Shown here one piece after another: positions 1 through 12,535 of a stretch of DNA of 64,000 bases; the stretch's first letter is position 1, and each line of letters begins with the position of its first letter. Below the pieces are notes generated by a model, which did no database searches, was not told where the DNA came from, and saw only the letters and a list, made by a program, of their open reading frames with translations. The DNA lies in the NCBI GenBank assembly GCA_936432065.2, contig OW386289.2, forward strand, positions 164,857,348 through 164,921,347. Direction: 5' to 3'. This DNA comes from Rutpela maculata (taxonomy: Eukaryota; Arthropoda; Insecta; Coleoptera; Cerambycidae). The position numbers and the translations under genes are program-made.

Positions 1-650
1 TACACTGTTGCTTATATTTTCATAACCATCAAAAACAATAATAGAGTTCGAGCCAAAACGATTTTGCACTTAATTAACATATGCTTGGCAAATAGCACCG
101 TAGGTTTCATGTTGATGCCATATAACTCAGTGCAAGAGAAATCCCCCATCAACGATATAAGTGGCATTTTGGAGATCTGGTTCAGATTCAGATGGCTGGA
201 AATTGTCATAAAAAGATGACTTGTTCGTCTTGCGCATACCAACTTCGTCAAAGAGTGACACCGGATACGGAGCTAATTCATTCTCCAAGTAGGTGCGAAG
301 CTCTTCATGACAGTAATCCTTTGAAACAACAATAATGGATCAATGGGCGTTGTGGTATCATGGAATTTAACATTGCTATTGACAGTTAATAGTGGAAGCA
401 CTCTATCTGCACGTGAGAATTTAATATCACAGAAATTGTTGCCAATTTTTTTCTCCATTGCAGCAGTTCCAATCCTATGAGCACCATGACATGTTATTTT
501 TCCATCACCAGTAACCCTTGTTGCAATCGACATAATTTTTGACACAATTGGGAAGGGATTATGAGAATTGATCCAATCTGACACTTTATGAACATCCTCG
601 GTATCTTTCTTTATGCAAGATTCCCTTGATTCAACATGCTGTTCCCCAGA
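1..650 (-). pseudogene. Broken relic of an unrecognised dispersed ORF family
   Basis: On the minus strand from about 650 to 1 a protein can be followed through at least two frame changes. The best stretch, near 650-340, runs through EDVHKVSDWINSHNPF and later FSRADRVLPLL. After a shift near 330 it continues toward LAPYPVSLFDEVGMRK. A last stretch near 130-1 includes ETYGAICQAYVN and IIVFDGYEN. The style (long helical protein ending in a VFDGY segment) reminds me of an uncharacterised transposon-like family common in insect and cnidarian genomes, but I cannot name it. It runs off the left edge. No catalytic motif is identified, so no function is assigned. Confidence 0.45.
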
Positions 651-2730
651 GTCTTTCGCTTTTCTTTTATCTCTTTCTTCGTCAGCCTAGTTTCCACAAA
701 TGAAACAATAGGTTTTAAAATCAAAAAGCGGTTGGCTCGATCTCATTCGCTGTTTCAAGGGACTCGTCGAAGTAGCAGCCTCTTCACTTTCACGTTTTCT
801 TTTGGTCGCTTTGATACTCGATGGACGAGTGTAGTCTTTACGGCACTGAAGGTACACTGTGGTTGAGGTTAGTTTGCCTATGCATAGACATATCCACGTA
901 AAACTTACGGCTGTATCAAGGATACAGCCAACCAGGATTTTTTTTATGTTTTAACCCTCCGTGCAATAAAAACTGCCACAAAAAAATTTTTCGATTTTAG
1001 GTATGACTTACTGGAATTTTTCAAGAAAACTATTGCGTATACGAAAAAAAGACCCTCTATCTTTTTTATAGAGAATTTCCATAACTTTCTTTCTGATGTA
1101 TTTTTGTCGTAGAGGCAATGAAAACCGAGATATCTCGAAAAATTCGTTTCTGAGCATGATTTTAGCCCTTTACAGCGTTGCCAAATTGTATCCTTACACT
1201 CCCACTTCGGGGACTTTTGAGACCTTATTAAGGACACCAGAACCGACCTGGAAAACTAACATTTGCTTTTGTATGAATTGGTCTGAAAATGCGGCTCATT
1301 TTTCACTAAATGCAGTGGATTATAAATAATATTCTCTAATCATGATAAAAGCAAATAAATAAAAGTAATTAATTGTAAAAATAAAAGAAAATAAAAATCT
1401 TTCTGTTAAAGTAATATATCTACAATATTTGATTTGAATTTTAATAATAAGCTGGCTATGTTTCAAAATAAAGTGCTTTGAATTTCTTTACAGTACATAA
1501 AGAACACTTTTTATCTCGTAATTATGCTTCGTCTTTAATAGTATTTTACCTTCCATCGTACTCATTCTATTAACTCCCTCTAATATAATAAAGTGCTTTA
1601 ACTTAATCCTTCAGGAACATATCTTCTCGATTATTGCACCCTTCTGAAAGGTTTAGGATAAGCCTCTCCAGTCACACAACTGTCCTCATTTGTTTTTGAT
1701 TGAATAAAGCTGAAAAATCGAATTATCCCACATCTCAGTTATTTTTATAGAAAATAGAGGAAGACTGCTCCTGTTAATCCCCTTGTACTATAAGGCGCTA
1801 TGAGTGTGAGTAGAAAGATAATGTCTGAGGTGAAGGGATAAAGGAAAATCATACAAATTCTAACCGGAAAGCCCTTTAAAACTTGAAATAAAATGTCTAT
1901 AAATAGGATATAACATGAGATAAAATAACCGTTTCTCAGCTGGTTATATATTTTTTCAATTCGAAACTGATATCAAATTAGCATTCGAATTGCTCAATAT
2001 TGGTTTTTATCGTATATCTGCTCTGGAATGAATATTAAGCTGGAATGGAAATTTCTACATTTACCTTCGAGTGGGTCGTAAATATGTTCGAGAATTTGAT
2101 TTCCGATCTCAACGATAGTACTCTTTAGCAGTTTTGTAAATAATCCTGAAATATGGGGATCGTCCCAAGGTTCACTTAATATTTAAATCCTGAATCCAAA
2201 GTTCACAGAGGTCAACGGAATATAATTATAAGCACAGTCTTAATTAAAAAGCTTTAACGTAAAATAATTATTGGAAAAGGTGTTAGTAATTAGCAAATTG
2301 CAGTTTTATACAGAAAAGGTCATTATTACCGAGTAAATCAATTCGAATTAAATCTTTTTATAGCGTGTTCTAAAAATAACCAATTTAAAAGTTTACACAG
2401 GGATTAAAAAATTTTGGTTTCCAAATTATTCCATTTTTTTTTAAACTGCCAAATTACTTACCTATTACCTAAGTAATATTTTTCTTACCGACTATTTTGC
2501 ACTAATTACAACGTCAATATTAGAGCAAATTGCGGTTGGACGATGGACTTAAACACATACATAGCGTTAAACGGATGGCACGACGTTATAACCGTCTGAC
2601 AGAGAACATTTTATAGTGAAACCCACAATAATTTGCAAACTGAATATTTTTTTTTAATGAGTTCGTGAAAGTGTATAGAATAATATCCTGAAAAGTTTAC
2701 ATTTCGCTGGGATGCAGAACATAAAAAAAA
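651..2730. other. No recognisable gene; AT-rich spacer
   Basis: Short open frames at 636-866, 944-1237 and 1096-1329 overlap each other on opposite strands and show no recognisable motif. I see nothing else I can support. Confidence 0.5.
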
Positions 2731-2734
2731 TGCG

Positions 2735-2879
2735 AAAAATAGTATATTATATTACTAGGAGTAGAACGCACTCTTTTTTTGTGTTGAGCCCAGGATTTGC
2801 GGCTGAGGCGAAGCCGAAGCCGCAAACTGGGCGAAACACAAAAAAGGCGTTCTACTCCGTGTAATATATACTATTTTTT
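2735..2879. repeat. 145-bp imperfect hairpin
   Basis: The arm at 2735-2800 (…GGAGTAGAACGC…GTGTT…GCCCA…TTTGCGGCT) is repeated inverted at 2815-2879 (AGCCGCAAA…GGGC…AACACAAAAAA…GCGTTCTACTCC). The arms are about 65 bp, with small indels, around a GC-rich centre near 2807. No coding content. Confidence 0.75.
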
Positions 2880-3205
2880 CTTCAAGCGTATTAAAATGCA
2901 AAAATTCATTTATTTATCATAAATGTACAAATATTCAAACCACAGTCTTACATGTTGACACAATATGACAAGTGGCTAGTGGATAGCGCGCCACCGGTGG
3001 CCTTCGGTATTAACATTATGTTACTAGTAAAACAATATCCACTGCGGTGGCGCTTTCGGAACTAACATTATGTTACTAGTAAAACAATGTCCACTACGGT
3101 GGCGTTCGGTACTAACATTTTGTTACTAGTAAAACAATGTCCTACTTCTGCTTCTGTTTTTGGTGACATAATTTAAACATTTTAATACGCTTGAAGAAAA
3201 AAATT
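2878..3205. mobile_element. Small inverted-repeat element with an internal 51-bp tandem repeat
   Basis: The segment TTCTTCAAGCGTATTAAAAT at 2878-2897 recurs inverted at 3178-3197. Between them, three copies of a 50-52-bp unit start at 3011, 3063 and 3113 (TAACATT[A/T]TGTTACTAGTAAAACAAT followed by a CCAC..GGTGG palindrome). Inverted ends enclosing a short minisatellite fit a non-autonomous DNA element. The hairpin at 2735-2879 directly abuts the left end and may belong to it. Confidence 0.55.
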
Positions 3206-3919
3206 TTTTTTATGCGTTTTTGAAGATTTTGAAAATAAGTCAGGGTAGGAAAAAATAAAAAATACACGTGGATAGACCACGTATTTCTGAATAAAAAATA
3301 TCCTAATATAATTTATCGCTAAGGTCACGGTATTCCTGGAAAAAAATAGTGAAGTAAATTTGTCACTCTGCGCGGCCAGCGCATGGTTAAATGCATACTA
3401 TGGAACCTCTAGAAATTCTTAGCTGTTCTATCGAGTAAAATAAAGCCTTTTCTCTTTCTGATTACACATTTTTAACATTTTTCTTAGTGAATAGGAAGAT
3501 ATATAGTGAGTATGGAGGGAAAATATATAATTATGAACGTATACACAGACATCACACATAGCCGCTGAATCGCTCGCATGAATTTTTACGTGCCTTTACT
3601 GTATTGTATTTATTACAGGTACATCTATCCACATTTCAGCTATATCCAATGGATTCCTTATACATTTGTTAATGAATTGGAAAAGTTCCAGAATTTATAT
3701 TCAAAAAATCAAAGATATTTTCATAGTTATAAGGATAAGATCGTGAAAATCGCAATTTCTTATCATGATCTCATTGATCATATTTTCGAAAAAATGCATA
3801 CATATAAACTATTTTGTGTTTGAACATTCGAAAAGTATACATTTTTTCCGAAATAGCGATATTTTATTTTTTCCAATAGGTGAATTTCTCGACAAGTTAC
3901 AGCCTCCAATATATATATA

Positions 3920-6040
3920 CAGTGTGACCCAGGATAGATGTAACAAGAGGTGTAATGAACCAAAAATTTTGGAATTTTGAAATGATATTTAGGGATTGAG
4001 TCCTGCTTGTTGTAAAACTAAAGTATACCAAAAATGACTTGATTTGGTGTTCTCCAAGGTGTTTTATAAGCAAAGTTGTAAAAATCACCACTTTATTTTT
4101 CAAAATATGAAAAAATTCCACTAAGAAAAGTTATTTAGAATGCAATTTTATACCTCTATAGCAAATTTCAGGAATATAAAATTATTTCTTTGAAACTTCC
4201 CATTTTTAAATAAATTAGTATTTTATTTTGAACCATTCAATTAAAACTGCATAGAAATTATTTTTTGTGAATTAATATTTAAAGTTATGTAGAAGCTAAA
4301 AGTAGGCAATGAGAGAAGCAGTGGATACACATTTATCATTTATTATTGACATATCTGTCAAACGTAGTCAATATTATCCTTAATTTCTGTTTCAAATTAA
4401 CGAACGAAGCATAAAAAATTAAGTGAAAATGGTACTCACAGTGCGTGAAAAAATTTATATTGTGCAATGCTACGGAATTGGCGGTGAAAACTCGCTAAGA
4501 GAAGTGGTAAGCCAATTTAATTTGAAATTTCCAAACACTGCTTTGTCACGTACTCAGGCTATGAGAATAATTAAAAACTTTCTGGCTACTGGTAGTGTTT
4601 TTACCATGAAAAGAAAAATAAAAGCATATGATGAAGACAATTTTGGGGCTATTATAGCTCATGCCTCTGTTATAGAAAATCCTAGGATGCCACTAAGAGA
4701 GAGATCAGCTCTTATTAATATTAGCAAGTCTGAACTCCAAAGAATTTACAAGGCAAAGAGAATTAGGGCATTTAAAGCAAATTATAAACATACGCTTGAA
4801 GAGAGAGATGACGGCCGTAGGTTGGATTCTTGTTTGACCATTGGAGAAAAAATCATGGAAGAGATTTTTTCATCATTTCATAATTTTCTCAGATGAATCC
4901 ACATTCACAACCAATGGTGTTGTTTCATCTCAGAATTGTCGGTTTTGGGCTTCTGAAAATCCAAATTTTAGAATTCATTGTAGAAGACAATATTATAAAA
5001 AAGTGAATGTGTGGTGTGCCGTTTCTTATCACGTTGGAGTTATTGGACCTTATTTCATTGAGGGAAGATTAAACCAGCACACTTATTTACAGCTTCTTGA
5101 AAGATTTTCTGAAGAACATTTAAATATTTTAAGAGATATGCCTTTAGTTCATTTTCAACATGGTGGTTACCCTGGCCACTCCACAGAAATGGTTAATAGG
5201 TGGTTGAATTTAAATTTTGGAGAAAATTGTATTGCCAGGAATGGACCGATCAAGTGGCCGGCGAGACCTATCAATATTGGATTTCTTTTTATGGGGTCGC
5301 CTCAAGCAGTTGGTTTACGCTGAACCACTTCCTAACGATGTAGCAGTATTGAAGCAGAGAATTACAAATGCCGTAAACTCCATACCGTTAGATCATATTC
5401 GAAACAGTTTTAAGGACTTGAGGCGAAGGATCGAAATGTGTGTGGATGTGGGTGGTAGCTACGTCGAATAATAAAAAAATTGTAAACATTGTTTCGTATT
5501 GGTCAATAATTAATTTGTTTGTGAATCTGTTATGTTTTTGACATTTACTACTTGTTATAATTTTTAAACCTCATTAATCTTCTGTTAGTAGTTGTTTCTT
5601 GTTTTACAATTAGTTCGATTAACATTATACCTTCTTACATCTCGTATATTCAATTTTTTATTTACCAATAGCCTACTTTTTGAGATGATTAACATTTGCT
5701 CCTACACAACTTTAAATATGAATTCAACTCTCAATTCGCAAAAAATGGGAAGTTTCAAAAAAATAATTTTATATTCCTGAAATTTGGTATAGAGGTATAA
5801 AATTGCATTCTAAATAACTTTTCTTAGTAGAATTTTTTCATATTTTGAAAAATAAAGGTACTTTATTAGTGGTGATTTTTACAACTTTGCTTATAAAACA
5901 CCCTGTAGAACACCAAATCAAGTCATTTTTGGTATACTTTAGTTTTACAACAAGCAGGAGTCAATCACCAAATACCATTCCAAAATTCCAAAATTTTTGG
6001 TCCATTACATCTCTTGTTACATCTATCCTTGGACACACTG
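3920..6040 (+). mobile_element. Tc1/mariner-superfamily element with ~290-bp terminal inverted repeats
   Basis: The element starts CAGTGTGACCCAGGATAG and ends CTATCCTTGGACACACTG, with TA on each side (3918-3919, 6041-6042), the mariner target duplication. The inverted repeats span about 3920-4207 and 5743-6040, far longer than the ~30 bp of classic mariners. A broken transposase gene sits between them. Confidence 0.9.
4429..5471 (+). pseudogene. Dead Tc1/mariner (IS630-type) transposase
   Basis: The ATG at 4429 opens a frame with an N-terminal helix-turn-helix region (VREKIYIVQCYGIGGEN…SRTQAMRIIKNF). This is followed by the DDE core: FSDESTF (first Asp) near 4885, then HFQHGGYPGHS near 5153, where the family has QxDGAPxH, so the second catalytic Asp is Gly. 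The end of the core is DLSILDFFLWGRLK near 5275. The frame changes near 4850-4890 and again near 5225-5290, so no intact enzyme can be made. The end (RRIEMCVDVGGSYVE, stop at 5469-5471) matches the usual C-terminal cysteine-containing helix of this group. It lies alone inside the inverted repeats at 3920-6040. Confidence 0.88.
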
Positions 6041-6268
6041 TATATATATTGAACAAATTCTGATTTAGCGACATGTAATTCAGTGCGTCGGTGTCACAGT
6101 CATGCGTATTCAAGCGCGCGCACGCATAGATCTCGCTCCGAGTTATAACGTTACACTTGACTATTTTTTTCCAGGAAAACCGTGGCTTTAACGACAAATT
6201 TTGTTAGGACATTTTTTTGTTCATAGATCTATCCATCTGTATTTTTTATTTTTTTCTAGCTTGATTTA

Positions 6269-7680
6269 ATTTCGAAACAATTTTTAAATTGGCAACTACC
6301 GATATCTTAAGAGTGTTCAGTGTTCACAGAAAAATAAAGTAAAACATATGGTTCCCATTACTAAGTAACACAAAGCATATTTAGTAAAAATACATTAATT
6401 TTCAATTAACTTACAATACCAAACACATCATTTTTATTTTCGGAATATTTGAGAAAACGAATAATTTATTCTTTTGGCAAGTTCAGTTTATACGAACGTA
6501 TATTGGAATACATATCACTCTACAGAGTATTATTAATAATAACATTAATTATTTTGATAGTACGAAATATTTTTTGTTATTTAAATGATACACATTTTTA
6601 ATCTTATACAAAGCAATGCGAATGTTTATCGATATATTAAAGCCATGTCCTTCGTTTTCGACTCCACATTAGGCAGAGCGTGACATCTTTGAAGGTTCTT
6701 TACATTATTTCTTTAGCCCACTATATTGATGTGGGGAACTGTAGCCTGTAGCTATATCCGTGTTAGATGATGCATTTTCTTTGTCACAGTAGATAAATGA
6801 TGATCAATGTTAATTGTAAACAGATATAACATACTGCAAATATAACTCGATGAAGTAATGACAAATTTTAAATCGTGTAAACTCATTTCTTCTAATCGTT
6901 TTGTGTTTTTTAACAGCGGACGCAAGTTTTGGTTGTCAGATTTGTGGACATTCGTACAAAGGGAAACATGTTTGTACAAGCGCATCAAATATGAGTGTGC
7001 TATATGTAATTTATTCCGTATTTATATCGCACTCTAAAAGACCACAATAAATTGTAGAATTTTTTAAGTTACTTTGCGTCAATGATAAAAATAAACCTTT
7101 TTCTTCACATACTACTACATCAACTCATCAAATAGACTGGTAGACTAGCATGTCAGCAAAATAAAAATATTTTTAATTTTAAAATATATCCCGAAATAAT
7201 GTTCCATCTATTATTATGTAAACAACAGTTAAATATATATCAATTAAACCAGGAAAGTTTTACCGGCCTTTACATTTTTATTTGTTCGTTGAACTTTGTT
7301 CTAATAACAGACCAGATTTTAATAAAATATCAGAATTACATTTAAAAATTAATTTGAAGTACTTCAATTCTCATAAAGAAAACAAACAACTTTATTTATA
7401 CCAATAACTACACCATTATCGTATTGTATGTATAGTACACAAACGATATAAACCCTATAAAAATTTCAACAAGAAATGACAACACTCACATACTGGGAGA
7501 GTTCATATGTTCTAGTGACAATATTGCTGAGTGGTAGTGATTTCTAGTTTTAGTTTTAGCTTTTATTTATTTGACACAACACTTAAATTTGCAAATCACG
7601 TAGGGTCCAATGAAAATGTCAAACTTTTTTTAAGTGTAACAATTATTTACAATAAAAAACACTAACAAATAATTGGAATA
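6269..7680. other. No recognisable gene; AT-rich spacer
   Basis: Only short, motif-free open frames are present. Several TA-rich stretches occur; I see no supported element. Confidence 0.45.
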
Positions 7681-7689
7681 AGAATTAAT

Positions 7690-9010
7690 AGAGTTCGCCA
7701 TCTCGGTCGTAGGTTGATACTTCCGTAGCGTTAGTGTGTGATGGTACAAGGATTTAACAGCTTTTATCGTCTCTACCGAGACACGAACTGACGTTATGCA
7801 CCCTGCGCTACAAGAGGGTATGGGTACAAGAGAGTATATACAAGCTGATATAGAATATCTCTCTCCTGTTTTTATTTGCTCAGGGCTTCTATGTTAAAGA
7901 ACCCGAGAGCACTGTAACCTTCTGAGCTTATTGTGCTCTCCCTGTCTTGGTTTACTGTACCCACTTTAGTCCCCTGTGCCACTGATCAGGTTTGAAACTG
8001 GGCGAATATTGACGGTTTTCAGATCTGTCGTATTTTCCTGTAAATAATATTCTTCTGCGGTCCAATGTCTCGCATTTGATCCACCGTTTCTGGTTCCCAT
8101 CCTAGCCGGACCGTCCCTGTAGTCTAGATCGCCATAGAATTATCCGATTATGTGCAGGTGCTTCTTGACAGGAAAATGTCTTGTTAGAAATCCTGTTTTA
8201 ATTCTGAACTGCATTATGTTCTTAGTGAACAATTCTCCGTTTGCTTTGGGCATAATTATTTAATGAACATTTTCCTATATCGATCTTCTAGAACATTCCT
8301 CCAATGGCTAAACATTTGGTAGTTTCTAGAACGGGTTCTGGACCATAAAATGTGTTAGCTGCTTCTTGTCTGACAAGTTCATCAGTCTGTGTTTTTCATT
8401 GCCATCTATTCTGCAATGCTCCGACACCTGGAGAAGTTTAACTCCATTCCACTCGCCCAGAATTTTGAGCTTTTCATATCCCAATCCCGTGCGCCCTGTT
8501 AAAGGCTAATACTTTTGGTGCCGCCTGACAGTATGATTCAATGAAGATCGGCTGGTTAACATACGGTTTATCAGCATTCTCGCGCGTACATTCAAATATA
8601 ACCGGAAGTTCTCTCTGGAATAGAGTGGAGTGATGTCCATGAGATAGGCTTATACTCATGCTTGACCTTTCTCCATGAATTCCTACTTTAGCTCATGTTT
8701 GGATCCTAGATCCGTCAGTATACTAGGTTATGAATTTTCGAAGAGTATCAGGAGCTTCTGCTAACCAATCTGTCCTATCTCCAGTGGTGATATTGAAAGG
8801 CTTGTTAAATGTGATTTTTGGTGTCATGTTCAATAGATGTTTTCCTACTATGTTAATTATTACCTTGCTCTGAAAAGAATTGGGTAGTTTGGACCACTAT
8901 GCTAAGTAGGGGAAGGTATAGTAGAGTCTCCATGGAGGCCGTGAGGGTGTCTTTTTTGGCACAGGGCAGAATCGAATGTTGCTTTGTGTAAGTTGAATTA
9001 CCTTCGGGTA
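7690..9010 (-). pseudogene. 3' end of a LINE ORF2 with RNase H domain (R1/I-like), decayed
   Basis: Read on the minus strand from 9010 downward: TDALSTILYLPLLSIVVQT (the linker before RNase H in R1/I-type elements), ITTGDRTDWLAEAP, and a frameshifted YTDGS at about 8723-8709, the first RNase H catalytic Asp. Then come TLFQRELPVIFE (position of the catalytic Glu) and the SDSQAAL-equivalent ESYCQAAPK near 8530. A degenerate GNEKADELAR with EAANTFYGPEP lies near 8400-8330. The cysteine/histidine tail follows around 8200-8030. Many stops and shifts are present. It is 5' truncated, with no reverse transcriptase core visible upstream of 9010. Confidence 0.7.
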
Positions 9011-10780
9011 TTATAAGGCAAGATAAGGCAGGGTATGTAATAGTAGATCTTATTACACTGGTTTAGAGTCAATGCAACATACCCTTATGCATTGCCATAT
9101 GTTCGTCTACATGTTGATATTGGCTACCGATTTATGTATAAACATCTCTATGTTTGTTCCAGGTCTTGGACTTTCTTCTTAAGCACAGTGATATACGTTC
9201 TGATAAACGATTGAATTTATAAAAACACCCAAGCAGATGTGAATCAACTTGAAAATTATAAATATTGTTAATTTTTAACGTATTTATATTAACATGGGAT
9301 AGATATAGCTTGATCAAAGTAACTTTATTCCATAAAGAAGTGCTAGGGAAAATTTGCCAAGTATAGACAATGATTCACCACATATAGTGATAAAATTTTA
9401 AAATGAATTAAGTAAATTTAAACGCCATAAAAAAAATATTCACTTGGCGTTCCAAAAATAATACGATTTCTAAATTTAGTCCTAAAATTAATAGCTGGCT
9501 AAAATTATGATGGAACGCCAAATCTCTTAGACAGTTTCTTGGCAGCTAATAAAATGATATAACTGTATCTCGGGTTATTTACATTTAGACAAATATATCT
9601 ACTAAAAGAAGTCTGGGTTAATTTTATATTTATTTGGTAAAAACAGAGCTAATTTTAGTTAAGCTCCTTCTGTAAAGTAAACATTGAAAAACCAGTTAGT
9701 AAATAACATCAACTTGTCATCTCGCGATTTATCCATTATTTTTAAATATAATTACAAAATCGGTTCAATAGTCAACTTTTTTTAAATAAAGTACATACAT
9801 AGTGTTAATGAATGGCTAGGCATGACTGTCGGTTTAAATTGCTTTTACCTAAATAAGACAAAAAAAAAGAAAGAAAATTCGCTTACTGTAGGAAAATATT
9901 GTAGACGTAAAAAAATCACTGTATAAGATTTCCTTCTTTATGATTTTCATTTTAGTTGTGTTCCTGAATGCCAGAGATAAAATAAGAAAATCATGAATAT
10001 TAGCAGTTTAATTTTTTTTTTAATTTTATCTCAATATTTTTTGTTTTATCTCATTTTAGTTCAAAGAAATTAAAACAAATTAAATTATGTTCTTCATGAT
10101 AAGCTACTTAAATGCCTACAGTAAAAAATATTGAAGAATACAAACGTTTTAAAATCTGGAGAATTTTTTAATTTCGGAATTAATGTCGTCATCGTAGGTA
10201 GTCGGAACCAATTCTCGAATGGACAGCAGTCATTTATGTATTGCTATATGCCTATAAAACAAAACAGAAAATACAGCAAACTTAAATAATGATACTAACT
10301 TCGCATTTCGTTTATTACTACATTTTTTTACTTTAACCCAAAATAACTACCTTATTTACAACATTACAACTGATGAGAAATCATTGCATATTACAAATTC
10401 TCATTTCAAAAATAACAGCAAAGTATATTAGGGCGTTAGAAACATTTGTCTAGAAAATTGGCAACGTGATAAAAATATGTACGATTTTAAAATAAAACTC
10501 TAAGTAATTTTTTAACGGTTTATTTTATTTCTGTCACAGACATGTTCTTATATTTCAAATTATTTTCACATTTATAATAAATAAAACCTTCACATCATAA
10601 GTGTTGAAATTTTCATTAGTAAAAGAACTAGAACTTAGAATTTGAAGCAGACTGTGCTAAAACCAGATAACCTTACACCGAGCTACATTATAGACCGAAT
10701 AAAACCATGGATTTTGTGTGAATTTTGAAATAATATTTTCATTTTGTTCTTCAGTCTCTCACAAGATTAAAGAAGTTAGA
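9011..10780. other. No recognisable gene; AT-rich spacer with one small inverted repeat
   Basis: At 9434-9524 the ends TTGGCGTTCCA and TGGAACGCCAA form an 11-bp inverted repeat about 70 bp apart, possibly a tiny MITE. Nothing else is supportable here. Confidence 0.4.
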
Positions 10781-10789
10781 AATAAATCT

Positions 10790-11010
10790 ACTTTATAAAT
10801 TTAAATACTTTAAGCAAATATTGGATTTAAACTGATGAAAATAATATATGCACTTGTTGAATCCCTACTGAGATATACTATAAATAGCCGCCCGTAGAGA
10901 GGCTTACAGTATATATAAAGAATTTAGAGACTATCTAAACTGGATATTAAAAATAATATTATGTAAAACTGGATTATATACTAGTGACTCGCTCTATCCT
11001 TTGGCATACT
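10790..11010 (+). pseudogene. LINE reverse transcriptase C-terminal fragment
   Basis: The plus-strand reading gives IYALVESLLRY followed after a shift by NWILKIILCKTGLYTSDSLYPL. This matches the thumb/C-terminal region common in CR1/Jockey-type LINE proteins (ALVESLLRYGI.VWG and the ILK segment). The fragment is short and broken. Confidence 0.5.
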
Positions 11011-11180
11011 CTTGAAGATAAAATAAGTTTAGTACACTGCTTTGATTTTAAAACAGAGAGTGACCCAGAAAAGCCTTCCAAGAGTGACCAGTGTTCAAGT
11101 TCAGACTGAACAAAAGCAAAGCAAAGTATCTTTAAAGTATCAATCTCTTTGCTTAATATGAACAGAAATTCCAAAATTTT
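10974..11180 (-). pseudogene. LINE reverse transcriptase C-terminal fragment, opposite strand
   Basis: The minus-strand reading LKILCFAFVQSELEHWSL matches the LYxAFVRSKLEYxSxVW segment after the LINE reverse transcriptase core. It abuts a plus-strand LINE fragment, so the two come from separate insertions or an inversion. Confidence 0.5.
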
Positions 11181-11289
11181 AAAGGATAAATTTATGTCGT
11201 TTATGTGATGGACAAAGTAAATATATCAAAAATTACCCCAAAATCTTTAAAAGTCTTGGATCTTTGAAGGACTGCGTTTTCTATACTAT

Positions 11290-12430
11290 ATTCGAGTATT
11301 CGTATTCAGGATGAAGTAGAATATGAAGTTGGGTACCTCAGGGATCAGTCCTGGGTCAACTTCTATTTATACTTTATACAAACGATCTGTCATCTTCAGC
11401 ATTAAATTCTTCGACAACGTTTTTCGCTGACAATTCACTTTTCTTTGGTATAATACGACACTTCTACTAATATTCTACCGTATGTAAATGAATTCCTAAA
11501 CAATATACGTAATTGGTGTGAAGCTAATAAAATTAAAATTAATTTCAACAAATGATATTTTACAAGCTTTAACCCAAGACAACGAACGAATTTCATAATT
11601 GCAACCTTTAATGTCAAAACTGATTAAATAAATTCGCTCAGCTTTACTCTAGACAGACAGATGAATTGGAAGGAACATATCGACTCTCCCAACGAAAACT
11701 ATAGTAACTCATAAAATTCGTGTTTCAGTTACAATAGTTGAATAATTGATTATCAAGGTCAGATTTCCCTAGAAAACTATAGTAACTTTCTGTGGAGATA
11801 CAGGAGAAGTAGTACATCATGAACTATATAGTAAGTTGTTACAATTTTTCGATTCTTAAGGACACCATTTAAACATTTAATCAAAATTTTCTCAAAACTG
11901 AAATTGAGTTACTATAGTTTTCGTTGGAAGAGTCGATATTGCAACACTAAGTAAGAGATTAAAAGCGCATATTTTTGTCTGAGAGCTATGGCAAACAAGT
12001 GTTTGAATAAGAATATTTTGTTAATACTTTATCAAGCAGTCTCTGATGCTCTTATTTCATATGACATAATTTTCTGGGGTTTCCCCATAGACTAGACAAC
12101 GACTTTTACCATACAAAAACATGCTATCAGAATTAACTCTGGATAAAAAAAGTCGCCATAAATCTTGTTAGCCGCATTTTACCGACCTAAACATTTTAAT
12201 ATTATCTTCTTTGTACATATTAAAAACACTATTATTTTTCCTCAAAAATATATCAACCTACACCTTCAGCAACTCAGATACGTGACAAAACAATAACTTA
12301 ATAACATTACTACGTCATGGAACTTGTTTATATGAAAAATATTATTATTACAAACAAGCCGTCCTATACAATAAACTACCCAGATAGACTAAAATATTGT
12401 CAATAAAAAACTTGAAACTTGAAAACAAAT
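11290..12430 (+). pseudogene. LINE reverse transcriptase fragment interrupted by a MITE
   Basis: The plus-strand reading includes a degraded VPQGSVLGPLLF-type stretch near 11330-11370, a TNDL segment and FADNS near 11425 in the place of the FADDS catalytic motif. Then come RNWCEANKIKINFNK and DRQMNWKEHI near 11660. After the inserted element at 11684-11932 the protein resumes as IATLSKRLKAHIF, MANKCLNKNILLILYQAV, ISYDIIFWG and FTIQKHAIRI, all typical of CR1/Jockey-type C-termini. Stops and shifts are frequent. Confidence 0.75.
11684..11932. mobile_element. 249-bp MITE with TCGA target duplication
   Basis: The ends CTCTCCCAACGAAAACTATA and TATAGTTTTCGTTGGAAGAG are inverted repeats of at least 25 bp. 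The 4-bp duplication TCGA is at 11680-11683 and 11933-11936. Removing the element and one TCGA restores the LINE reading frame across the site. An internal copy of the AAAACTATAGTAACT motif lies near 11773. No coding content. Confidence 0.88.
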
Positions 12431-12535
12431 AAAAAACATGTTAAAAAGCTTACTATTCGGTGAATTCAACAAAGTACATATAGTGAATATGTATGTATGA
12501 ATTTTTGTATAAGTAGGAAAATATACAGGGTGAAC

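Larger units (their letters stand above)
3237..6268. mobile_element. Older inverted-repeat element interrupted by the mariner at 3920-6040
   Basis: Positions 3237-3366 and 6148-6268 are inverted repeats of roughly 75% identity: TTATCGCTAAGGTCACGGTA…CCTGGAAAAAAATAGT on the left pairs with ACTATTTTTTTCCAGGAAAACCG…on the right. Without the 2.1-kb mariner the parent would be about 0.9 kb. No coding sequence remains in the part outside the mariner. Confidence 0.55.

Noticed and set aside
4841..5323. Separate gene overlapping 4429-4896
   Set aside because: It is the same transposase in the next frame after a frameshift, not a second gene.
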